A stretch of 64,000 nucleotides of DNA. Origin: CBDCLY01 sp965218715 (lineage in GTDB: Bacteria; Bacteroidota; Bacteroidia; Flavobacteriales_E; Vicingaceae). This document shows positions 28,579 to 35,395 of this stretch, in pieces. The notes under the pieces were generated by a model that was not told where the DNA came from, ran no database searches, and saw only the letters and a list, made by a program, of their open reading frames with translations. The first letter of the stretch is position 1. Each line of letters opens with the position of its first letter. The position numbers were made by a program, and so were the translations under genes. The stretch lies in the NCBI GenBank assembly GCA_965218715.1, contig CBDCLY010000029.1:1-64000 (forward strand). Reading direction: 5' to 3'.

Positions 28579-28764
28579 AACGGTTAGTATATGGCAAGTA
28601 GGGCAGTAGAAAGCGATAAACTTTCAAGTTTGCACTGAGCCAAAGCGTTGTATTTTGTTTTTATCTTATTCATTTTAAAAGCCAAATCAACGATTTGGCG
28701 GTGTTTGTAAATAGTACTAAACTTTCGTAAGCAACCAAACGCCCTATTTGCCATATACAGTGTT
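28579..28764. repeat. attC-like site A, copy 2 (cassette 8)
   Basis: 186 bp; begins AACGGTTAGTATATGGC, i.e. GGTTA in place of GTTTA in the N5 spacer, otherwise close to copy 1. An apparent ORF at 28584-28793 is produced by the site and is not a gene. Confidence 0.88.
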
Positions 28765-28776
28765 GTGAGTAGTTTT

Positions 28777-29535
28777 TTATTCAAAGCATACAATTTTTAA
28801 TTCTGAATAATCAGTTACTTCCATTACTTTTCCTGATTCAGCATTTATGGCTATTACTTTTCCAATCCAACCATTTTTCTTTGTCTGTTTCGTTTCAGAC
28901 TTTAAAATCCAAGTCCAAATGTTTTTTTCAAGATGATACTCTAAGTCTAAATTCGATATGTTTAAGAGCGGCTCCATTTCTCCATTTGATAAATTAGGTG
29001 TACTTCTTTCCCAACCTGATTCTTTGCATGATTTTTTAAACTCTGGATTTTTCATTGCAATTGAAATGGCGGAACAATAGTCAATTATATTGTTTGCATT
29101 ACTATTTGTTTCTATATCAGGAAATTCATGTCTTGTTTTTAACTGTCCTTCTGAATTGTAAGTCAAGGTAAACCTGTCATAAAAAACAGAATCTATTCGA
29201 AGTTTATATCTAAGGGAATATTTAAGATCATTACATCCCTTAGAGCCTGGAGCAATAGTTACTGAATAAAGTTCTAAGTTTTTAAATAGTCCTTTCCCTG
29301 CTCTTCTCTCTATTTTAGTGAATACTTCGTCAATAATGACTTTGTCCTTTTTCGGAATATCATTAAAATTTACGGACTTGGAATACAATTTATATCCTTT
29401 ACATTGTTGAACAGGAACAGACCAAACTGAAAAGTTATAACTATGTCTTTGTTGTCCACAATAAAAATCTAAACTAGACTGACCAAGTAAATTTAGCGGA
29501 AGTAGAAAACTGAGATAGATAATAGTCTTAAACAT
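28777..29535 (-). CDS. Cassette 8: secreted protein of unknown function
   Basis: 252 residues with signal peptide (IIYLSFLLPLNLLGQSS). Contains a Cys-rich start (DFYCGQQRH, VQQCKGYKLY) and a beta-rich body (YSLRYKLRIDSVFYDRFTLTY, KNIWTWILKSETKQ). No family recognised. Bounded by GTTGTGAGTA/TACTCACAAC, a perfect 10-bp cassette repeat. Confidence 0.6.
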   Translation of the reverse strand: MFKTIIYLSFLLPLNLLGQSSLDFYCGQQRHSYNFSVWSVPVQQCKGYKLYSKSVNFNDIPKKDKVIIDEVFTKIERRAGKGLFKNLELYSVTIAPGSKGCNDLKYSLRYKLRIDSVFYDRFTLTYNSEGQLKTRHEFPDIETNSNANNIIDYCSAISIAMKNPEFKKSCKESGWERSTPNLSNGEMEPLLNISNLDLEYHLEKNIWTWILKSETKQTKKNGWIGKVIAINAESGKVMEVTDYSELKIVCFE

Positions 29536-29560
29536 AATTTATTTTATCATAATTACTCAC

Positions 29561-29748
29561 AACGTTTAGTATATGGCAAGTAGGGCAGTAGAAAGCGATA
29601 AACTTTCGGGTTTGCACTGAGCCAAAGCGTTGTATTTTGTTTTTAATTTATTCATTCTTAAAAGCCAAATCAACGATTTGGCGGTATTTGTAAATAGCAC
29701 CGAACTTTCAATAAACCACCAAACGCCCTATTTGCTATATACAGTGTT
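29561..29748. repeat. attC-like site A, copy 3 (cassette 7)
   Basis: 188 bp, same fold as copy 1. Its right core CTAAC on the minus strand supplies the TAA stop of the 117-residue gene. Confidence 0.88.
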
Positions 29749-30100
29749 AGCTGTTGGCTTTTTTCCACCTATCAACTCTCTCGAATATTCTATTTCCTAA
29801 CTCAATTCCTTCTTCACCTACAAAATCATCCCAAGCCGTGGTTGGTGCAAACCATATCCAAAATTTGGTCAAGTCGGTTTGATTTCCATTTTCTATATCA
29901 TCTATTGCATCAATTAATGACTCGTGGAATTCTTGAGCTGATAAAAATTCGCCTGAATAACCTCCTTCATATTTGGAAAGAATTTTTTCAGCTTTGTGCA
30001 AGTCGTCTAACAATTCAAAAAACTCCCATTTTTTCCAATAATTTACTTTGGAAAGTTTATCCGGTCTACTGTTGTTGAAAAGTCTACTTATAAAGCTCAT
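29747..30100 (-). CDS. Cassette 7, gene 2: small protein, possible partner of HEPN-like gene
   Basis: 117 residues, soluble, acidic middle (DAIDDIENGNQTDLTK) and a Trp-rich C-terminal third (FWIWFAPTTAWDDFVGEEG). Its start overlaps the end of the upstream 178-residue gene by 17 nt, so the two are translationally coupled. Its stop codon is formed by the attC core. No family recognised; an antitoxin role is only suggested by context. Confidence 0.6.
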   Translation of the reverse strand: MSFISRLFNNSRPDKLSKVNYWKKWEFFELLDDLHKAEKILSKYEGGYSGEFLSAQEFHESLIDAIDDIENGNQTDLTKFWIWFAPTTAWDDFVGEEGIELGNRIFERVDRWKKANS

Positions 30101-30620
30101 AATTTCTTTTTTCCCAATAATCAGATAGTTGAAGTCTTGTTTTTATAATTAATTCAATAATTTTTTGAAGTGACTCTTCAGAGAATTGAGCATATTCTTG
30201 TTCCATTCCTTTTTTCGAAATTCTCAAATTAACATAAGTATAACCATCATCATCAGTATTTTCCCAGTCAGCGTGAACAACTAAATTTCTTAATCGCCCG
30301 CTTTCTTTTAAATCAGGTATTAATTTGTCATATCCCGTAATTTCCACTTGACAACCTGAATGGAAATCATCACTAAACCTTTTGAATAAGTCAACTTTAG
30401 TAGAATAATTCATTTTATGAAGCACTATCAATCCTGTTGAGTCGCTTCTGTCGGTAAATATTTCACAGATAATACTATCTAATGATTTTTCTAGACCATT
30501 GAAATACATCACTATCAACCCGATTAAAGGCAAAGAAGTATCTAAATATTCTTCAGCCTTTTCTTCATCATCAATTTCGTGATAAAGATGTTGTTCGAAT
30601 ATTTTCTTCTTTTGTTTCAT
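30084..30620 (-). CDS. Cassette 7, gene 1: HEPN-like protein (RNLVVH motif)
   Basis: 178 residues, helical and soluble. Residues 111-116 read R-N-L-V-V-H inside GRLRNLVVHADWEN, which fits the HEPN ribonuclease signature Rx4-6H with a polar residue after Arg. Preceding helices (IGLIVMYFNGLEKSLDSIICEIF; MNYSTKVDLFKRF) match a HEPN four-helix layout. HEPN proteins act as RNases in toxin-antitoxin and anti-phage systems. This is a motif-level call without a profile search. Overlaps its downstream partner by 17 nt. Confidence 0.55.
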   Translation of the reverse strand: MKQKKKIFEQHLYHEIDDEEKAEEYLDTSLPLIGLIVMYFNGLEKSLDSIICEIFTDRSDSTGLIVLHKMNYSTKVDLFKRFSDDFHSGCQVEITGYDKLIPDLKESGRLRNLVVHADWENTDDDGYTYVNLRISKKGMEQEYAQFSEESLQKIIELIIKTRLQLSDYWEKRNYELYK

Positions 30621-30635
30621 TTCGTGCTTACAGCT

Positions 30636-30947
30636 AACGTCTCAGCTATGAGGCCGTTTTTTTTAGTTTCTTAAAAGTACATAAAATGAGGTTTAGCAGA
30701 AAGCGAGCGACGCTAGAAGAACACTTAACTCCATAATAGAAAAAAAATTCGGCGCGAAGCGCGAAACTAGGGAAGCAGGAAGGTGACGGCTAAGTAAAAA
30801 AATGACTTATAGCTATTGTTAACGCCAGTTATTCAAAGCGAAGCTTTATCTGTTTATTTCTTTTGGTTTTACCTTCGTGGCGTGGCGTAGCTGGCTAGTA
30901 GACCCGTTGAACTACATCAGGGTTGGCGTGAGGGGAGGATTGGCGTT
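30636..30947. repeat. ORF-less cassette B, copy 6 (cassette 6)
   Basis: 312 bp, nearly identical to copy 2, including the extra C in TGAGGCCG at its left edge. Followed directly by site E copy 2. Confidence 0.85.
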
Positions 30948-31135
30948 AACGACCCGGCTATGGTTAGTGTGGGATTGAAATGCGATAGTTTTCAATTCCG
31001 CACGTAGCTAAATCTTTGTATTTTGTTTTTAACTTAATTTCCTTTTAAAAGCTAAATCAAAGATTTAGCGGTGTTAATTTATTGCTCTGAACTTCCAATT
31101 TACTACCAAAACCCACATTAACTATAGCCCTTGTT
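30948..31135. repeat. attC-like site E2 (cassette 5)
   Basis: 188 bp. Arms AAC-gaccc-GGCTATGGTTAGTGTGGG and AAC-aag-GGCTATAGTTAATGTGGG; internal stem GCTAAATC/GATTTAGC followed by TTTT on the cassette-sense strand. Shares its first 15 bases with site E but has the 188-bp size of site A. Confidence 0.85.
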
Positions 31136-31148
31136 GTGCATTCGTATT

Positions 31149-31883
31149 TTACTTTTTTAGAATTTCCAAGAAAATTTCAGCCTTTAGTTTAATTTCTTTA
31201 ATCATTTCAGGGTTTTTATCACTTTCCCTTAATGTCCAGTATTTATTTAAATTCCATTTCATTTCTCGGTTTTCTCCTGTTCCTAGTTGAGTGATAAATC
31301 CCCAAAACCATAAGTCATCCCAAACTTCAATGTCCTTCCCATTATAGTATTTTTTAATCTCTCTATTCACTTTGTTGAAAGTCCAGTTAGTATTGTCTAG
31401 TTGTTTGAAAATAGCAATAATCACAGCATCTACAGGTAAATAAAATGAGTCTTCATTTTTTAATTCTGTTGGGGCATCTGTCCATATTTTTAAACCTTTT
31501 GGGTATTCCTTGTTGTGTAGATGATAAATTGTTTTGGTAAAAAGAGCAGATGTCTTTTCTCCCCAACCATTTTGACTTTTCATACCATTGTAAAGACCAT
31601 AGTAATTATCTTGATAATCTCTGTTTGAATTTATTACAGTTAAAAACCCTTTGAAAGAGCTTATTGATTCTTCATTTTCATAGATTTTTCTATAAAATTC
31701 AGCAAGATTGTCAATTTTCGGCTGGCTTTGTGTATTTGCAATGTGATAGAGTAAAGAAATTATTTTTTCAAACTGCTTTTCTTGAGATGAAAGAACAGAA
31801 TTATAAAATCTAGTTTGTAATTCTTTATTGTATATTCTATTACTTTTTAAAAAGTCAAATATTTCTTTAAGTGTTTTGTCCAT
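31149..31883 (-). CDS. Cassette 5, gene 2: HhH-like DNA-repair-fold protein of unknown function
   Basis: 244 residues, soluble. The segment GLYNGMKSQNGWGEKTSALFTKTIYHLHN resembles a helix-hairpin-helix of HhH-GPD glycosylase-like proteins (G-x-G-x-K-T/S-A), followed by LPVDAVIIAIFKQL and VWDDLWFWGF. Its start abuts the stop of the GIY-YIG gene (31884), so the two are coupled. Fold-level inference only; catalytic residues of a glycosylase are not evident. Confidence 0.5.
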   Translation of the reverse strand: MDKTLKEIFDFLKSNRIYNKELQTRFYNSVLSSQEKQFEKIISLLYHIANTQSQPKIDNLAEFYRKIYENEESISSFKGFLTVINSNRDYQDNYYGLYNGMKSQNGWGEKTSALFTKTIYHLHNKEYPKGLKIWTDAPTELKNEDSFYLPVDAVIIAIFKQLDNTNWTFNKVNREIKKYYNGKDIEVWDDLWFWGFITQLGTGENREMKWNLNKYWTLRESDKNPEMIKEIKLKAEIFLEILKK

Positions 31884-32309
31884 TTAATATTCCTTATTCC
31901 ATTTGGGTAAATTGCCATTAATATCAAAAAAGGTTTGAATTAAATTTCCCTCTACTGAAACAGGAATATCATTATGATTCCTATCAAATGTTTCATACCA
32001 ATAAATATCTAAAGCATCAATTTTTTCAGATATTACTTTTTGCTTCCAACTTTTCTTTCTTGGCTCATCAAATTGTTTACCATTCACTAATCTGTCAAAT
32101 ATTCCTCCTTTTCTAATCTTGGCAGTTCCGTCTTGTTTTATTTTCCCAGAAGAGCCAATATAAATAAGTTCAATTTTTCCATTTTTTAGAGCATAAACAA
32201 TATAAACTCCAATTCCATTTTTCGGAGCATTACATACATCATTTAATTCATCTTTTTCTTCAAAAAAGAAATGTCCGTTGGATTTATATTTTTCTAATTG
32301 TTCAAACAT
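31884..32309 (-). CDS. Cassette 5, gene 1: GIY-YIG nuclease-like protein
   Basis: 141 residues. GVY (34-36) and YIG (50-52) within NGIGVYIVYA and ELIYIGSSG, then a basic segment RKGGIFDRLVNG, E120 in VEGNLIQTFF and N138 in LPKWNK give the complete GIY-YIG catalytic set (Tyr, Tyr, Arg, Glu, Asn). The family includes homing endonucleases and restriction enzymes such as Eco29kI. Coupled to an HhH-like gene within one cassette bounded by GTTGTGCAT/ATGCACAAC. Target unknown; no methyltransferase is nearby. Confidence 0.7.
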   Translation of the reverse strand: MFEQLEKYKSNGHFFFEEKDELNDVCNAPKNGIGVYIVYALKNGKIELIYIGSSGKIKQDGTAKIRKGGIFDRLVNGKQFDEPRKKSWKQKVISEKIDALDIYWYETFDRNHNDIPVSVEGNLIQTFFDINGNLPKWNKEY

Positions 32310-32335
32310 TTCGGTTAATTTCAGCTATGATGCAC

Positions 32336-32396
32336 AACGTTCCGGCTAAAAAGCGTTGCTGTCCCGCAGGGCAGCTATGATTTTTTAGCCATTGTT
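32336..32396. repeat. attC-like short site S1 (cassette 4)
   Basis: 61 bp, simple hairpin. Arms AAC-gttcc-GGCTAAAAAGCG and AAC-aat-GGCTAAAAAATC; top CCCGCAGGG. The minimal version of the long sites, with the same N5/N3 asymmetry. Confidence 0.88.
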
Positions 32397-33105
32397 AGCC
32401 TCTTTATTTTTTATTACTTTTTTTATTGAATTTGGAGGAACATACATCCATTCATTGTTTTTATCTCCAATTATGTATTTATGCTCAAACTTCTTATCAA
32501 TTGTCCTCTTATCATCTTTGTCATAATAAAACGTTGAGGGATCAGCCTTCTCAAACACCTTGTCATGCTTGTAAACTTTGTTCTTGTCAATGGCAAAATA
32601 GAAGAATTCAGGACCGTCAATTACTTTAAATGTTTTTCCGTCTGCTCCTTTTATCAATTCCCCTCGGAAGTAAACATTTTCACCATCAGTAGCATATTCC
32701 TTTCCTAAGTATCTAAATGTTTCAGGGTTGGCAGTCTCTACAATGATTTTTGCATAATAACATACTCCGCAATCTTCAAAGTCAACGCATAAAACTTGAA
32801 GAGGGTAGTAGACATGATTTTTATCTTTGGCATACATTGTTCCTGCCAATACTTTAAAAGATTCAAAATCAAGCCCTTTTAATGGCTCAATATTACAAGC
32901 TATTTCGCCTCCAAATATTGAATCTCCAATTCTCGTATAACCATCAACTCGTTCTTTGTCATTTTAGAGTTTCCCATTTACTGCTATCAGCATTGAATTG
33001 CTCAGTTTTTTCAACAATACCTGATGGTTCAAAGTATTTATTTTGTCCATTGCAATTCACAAATAAGACTAAAAGGAATAATATGATATATGTCTGTTTA
33101 ATCAT
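32385..33105 (-). CDS. Cassette 4: DKNYY-repeat lipoprotein, one frameshift
   Basis: From 33105 (QTYIILFLLVLFVNCNGQ, lipoprotein leader) the frame runs to a premature stop after SSKWETLK, and continues in the next frame (NDKERVDGYTRIGDS) through repeated DKNxVYY-like motifs (KDKNHVYYPLQV, IDKNKVYKHDKVF, TDGENVYFRGEL, DKDDKRTIDKKF) of the DKNYY family. The indel lies in an A4 run near 32966. The stop codon (NNG then TAA) falls inside attC site S1. About 239 residues when joined. Function of DKNYY proteins unknown. Confidence 0.75.
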
Positions 33106-33121
33106 TTTTTATATTGAGGCT

Positions 33122-33179
33122 AACGTTTAGTATATGAAGCGTAGCATCCCGAAGGGTGCTATGCATTATATACATTGTT
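33122..33179. repeat. attC-like short site S2 (cassette 3)
   Basis: 58 bp hairpin. AAC-gttta-GTATATGAAGCGTAGCA and AAC-aat-GTATATAATGCATAGCA with a CCCgaaGGG top. Its outer part is the same as site A, but the whole branched centre is missing. Confidence 0.9.
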
Positions 33180-33196
33180 AGCAGTAGTTATTAATT

Positions 33197-33843
33197 CTAT
33201 TTTTCAATATAAGAGATTATACCGCAAGGAATAATCATGCAACTTACCGGAGTTTGATTACCCACATAATTTAAATCAACTTTAAGTCCTAGTGTTGTAG
33301 GTTCAGCCTTCATGTATTTATTTCTCCGACTCTCACAGAAGGAAATTGTGTCGCTGTAGTTTTTGAACCAAACTCATCCGCACACCGCAATCTCCGGAAA
33401 CCGAGGGTAACATTCCAATCGTTATAACGCATTTACTGCCTGGCTCCAAGGGTTTTATCTAGGATGGAAGGGATATCTAACGTATCTACCTGTCTAGCTA
33501 AAAACATACGTAATTCATCACTCACCCTGTCTGGAAATGTTATTGTATCTGGTGTCAGTTCTCGTGGCAATAAGAATAACTTAAACTTGCCCTTGGCAAA
33601 AGGAGCAGGCAGTTGGAATTCATCTGATAACACTATTCGAAGGTGGATTGAGACTGTAGTATCATTTGTGAGTATGAATGTATTATATCCATAACCACTA
33701 TTAAGTCCCGGTATATTCAGGTCTCTCGAAGGTATTCCTTGTCTTCCACTGTGTTGAATCTTTAGCACATCATGAGACACTAATTGTGCACATGAACAGG
33801 CATGTAACATGACTAATAATCCAATAAGAATTCTAATTATCAT
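33197..33843 (-). CDS. Cassette 3: lipoprotein of unknown function, two frameshifts
   Basis: From 33843 a lipoprotein leader (IIRILIGLLVMLHACSCAQ) precedes a beta-rich body (TFILTNDTTVSIHLRIVL). The first frame stops at 33433. Switching frame near 33460 gives IKPLEPGSKCVITIGMLPSV and again near 33370 gives WFKNYSDTISFCESRRNKY ... MIIPCGIISYIEK to a stop at 33197, a continuous ~215-residue protein. The pattern (periplasmic, two breaks) suggests sequence errors rather than decay. Bounded by GTTAGCAGT/ACTGCTAAC. Confidence 0.55.
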
Positions 33844-33860
33844 TTCTTCTAAATACTGCT

Positions 33861-34173
33861 AACGTCTCAGCTATGAGGCGGTTTTTTTTTAGTTTCTTAA
33901 AAGTACATAAAATGAGGTTTAGCAGAAAGCGAGCGACGCTAGAAGAACACTTAACTCCATAATAGAAAAAAAATTCGGCGCGAAGCGCGAAACTAAGAAA
34001 GCAGGAAGGAGGCGGCAAAGTAAAAAAATGACTTATAGCTATTGTTAAGGCCAGTTATTCAAAGCGAAGCTTTACTTGCTTGTTTCTTGTGGTTTTACCT
34101 TCGTGGCGTGGCGTAGCTGGCTAGTAGACCCGTTGAACTACATCAGGGTTGGCGTGAGGGGAGGATTGGCGTT
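33861..34173. repeat. ORF-less cassette B, copy 7 (cassette 2)
   Basis: 313 bp; nearly identical to copy 1 (both have GTTAAGGCC and TTTACTTGCTTG) apart from the T-tract length at its left end. Copies 1 and 7 lie 10 kb apart in the array. Confidence 0.85.
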
Positions 34174-34360
34174 AACGTTTAGTATATGGCAAGTAGGGCA
34201 GTAGAAAGCGATAAACTTTCAAGTTTGCACTGAGCCAAAACGTTGTATTTTGTTTTTAATTTATTCATTTTAAAAGCCAAATCAACGATTTGGCGGCGTT
34301 TTGTAAATAGTACCGAACTTTCTTAAACCATTGAATGCCCTATTTGCTATATACCGTGTT
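34174..34360. repeat. attC-like site A, copy 4 (cassette 1)
   Basis: 187 bp, close to copies 1-3. This is the site of the cassette next to the recombinase. Confidence 0.88.
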
Positions 34361-34374
34361 ACAGGCAGTTTTTT

Positions 34375-35322
34375 TTAATATTTCTCATACGAATATCTAA
34401 ATATTTCAGGTACTCCATTAAACTCTTTAATTACGAGTTTTATTCTTCCTAATTTATCGTATTGATAGCCGTATTTTATCTTTTGGTTACGGGTTAAATC
34501 AATTTTGGTTTGAATTGTTAATTGACCTTTTGAATCATATTTTAGGATTTTAGTATTTGTTATATTTCCATTTTTATCTAACAATACCATTTTTAACAAA
34601 TTGTCATTTTTATCTAAACTATCTATTCGAAATAGTCGTTCTTCATCGGATGTATAGTGTTCTAATTCATTACCATTTCTAATTTCGTCTAAATATCTTT
34701 TTTCACTCCTTTTAGTTCCATTTTTGTCAAATTGGACTTTTGTGACATACTTTTTATTGTCTAAATATTCATAACGATATTGGACATAAATATGGTCATA
34801 TTGAAATCTTGTTTCAAGTAGCCATTGCGATTTTTTGTTTTTAACATAAACGCTTTTAGATATAACAATTCCTGTTGTGTCATACTCTGAGTAGGTTCTA
34901 ATGTTTTCTTCCTTCAAGAATGTTTCTTTTCTAAAAAGTAGGCTATCCTCAATTTTAAACATTAATTGAGCTCCATTTATATAGCGATAGTAATAACCAT
35001 AGCTTGAAGTGTCTTTTCTTGAGTAATACTTGGTTTCAATTAATCTATCTTGGTCATCCCATTTATAAGTAGTTTTTTTAATAACGTTATTTTCCATCCC
35101 AACTGTTGTAATGAAATTTCCATTTTTATCAAATTCCATTGAAGAAGATAGAATACTATCACGATAGAAATGAACTTTTTTTAACCCTTTTTCTTTAGCA
35201 TACACTGTTGTTGATTTGCCAATAATTAGCATATTAAAGATCCGCTCTGGCTCATGTTGGATTTGTCTTTGACCAAATGCGATTTGGGAAATGAAAAGTG
35301 ATAATATTAATATTTTGTTCAT
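34375..35322 (-). CDS. Cassette 1: secreted YD/RHS-like repeat protein
   Basis: 315 residues with signal peptide (ILILSLFISQIAFGQ). The body has recurring segments such as FDKNGNFITTV, DDQDRLIETKYY, FDKNGTKRSEKRY, YDSKGQLTIQTK and YDKLGRIKLVIKE, i.e. short YD/RHS-type or MORN-like repeats. Proteins of this kind are exported and probably bind carbohydrate or form beta-sheets; role unknown. It is the first cassette, so under integron rules it would be the most recent arrival. Confidence 0.65.
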   Translation of the reverse strand: MNKILILSLFISQIAFGQRQIQHEPERIFNMLIIGKSTTVYAKEKGLKKVHFYRDSILSSSMEFDKNGNFITTVGMENNVIKKTTYKWDDQDRLIETKYYSRKDTSSYGYYYRYINGAQLMFKIEDSLLFRKETFLKEENIRTYSEYDTTGIVISKSVYVKNKKSQWLLETRFQYDHIYVQYRYEYLDNKKYVTKVQFDKNGTKRSEKRYLDEIRNGNELEHYTSDEERLFRIDSLDKNDNLLKMVLLDKNGNITNTKILKYDSKGQLTIQTKIDLTRNQKIKYGYQYDKLGRIKLVIKEFNGVPEIFRYSYEKY

Positions 35323-35343
35323 TCCATTATTTGAATTGACTGT

Positions 35344-35395
35344 AACGTATGTATAAATACATTGAATATATCTGGAGATATATACATTGTATTTA
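35344..35395. repeat. Putative attI-like palindrome at the recombinase 3' end
   Basis: AAATACATTGAATATATCT pairs with the reverse complement AAATACAATGTATATATCT (17 of 19) around a GG centre. The left edge ends in GTAAC as in the cassette junctions, but the right edge has ATT instead of GTT. It overlaps the recombinase stop codon (35393-35395). It is either the primary integration site, a degenerate attC, or a terminator; I favour the first because it separates recombinase from cassette 1. Confidence 0.5.

Noticed and set aside
28584..28793. 69-residue ORF inside site A copy 2
   Set aside because: It lies within the folded site, and the same region in the other A copies is not open; a by-product of the repeat.
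32426..33130. Plus-strand ORFs across the DKNYY cassette
   Set aside because: Antisense shadows of a gene whose joined minus-strand reading has a lipobox and DKNxVYY repeats.
33833..34018. 61-residue ORF in repeat B copy 7
   Set aside because: Not open in the other six copies and composed entirely of repeat sequence.
21610..34360. Repeats as a CRISPR array
   Set aside because: Units are 58-313 bp, differ in sequence family, are separated by genes and have cassette-specific ends; there are no short regular spacers and no cas genes.
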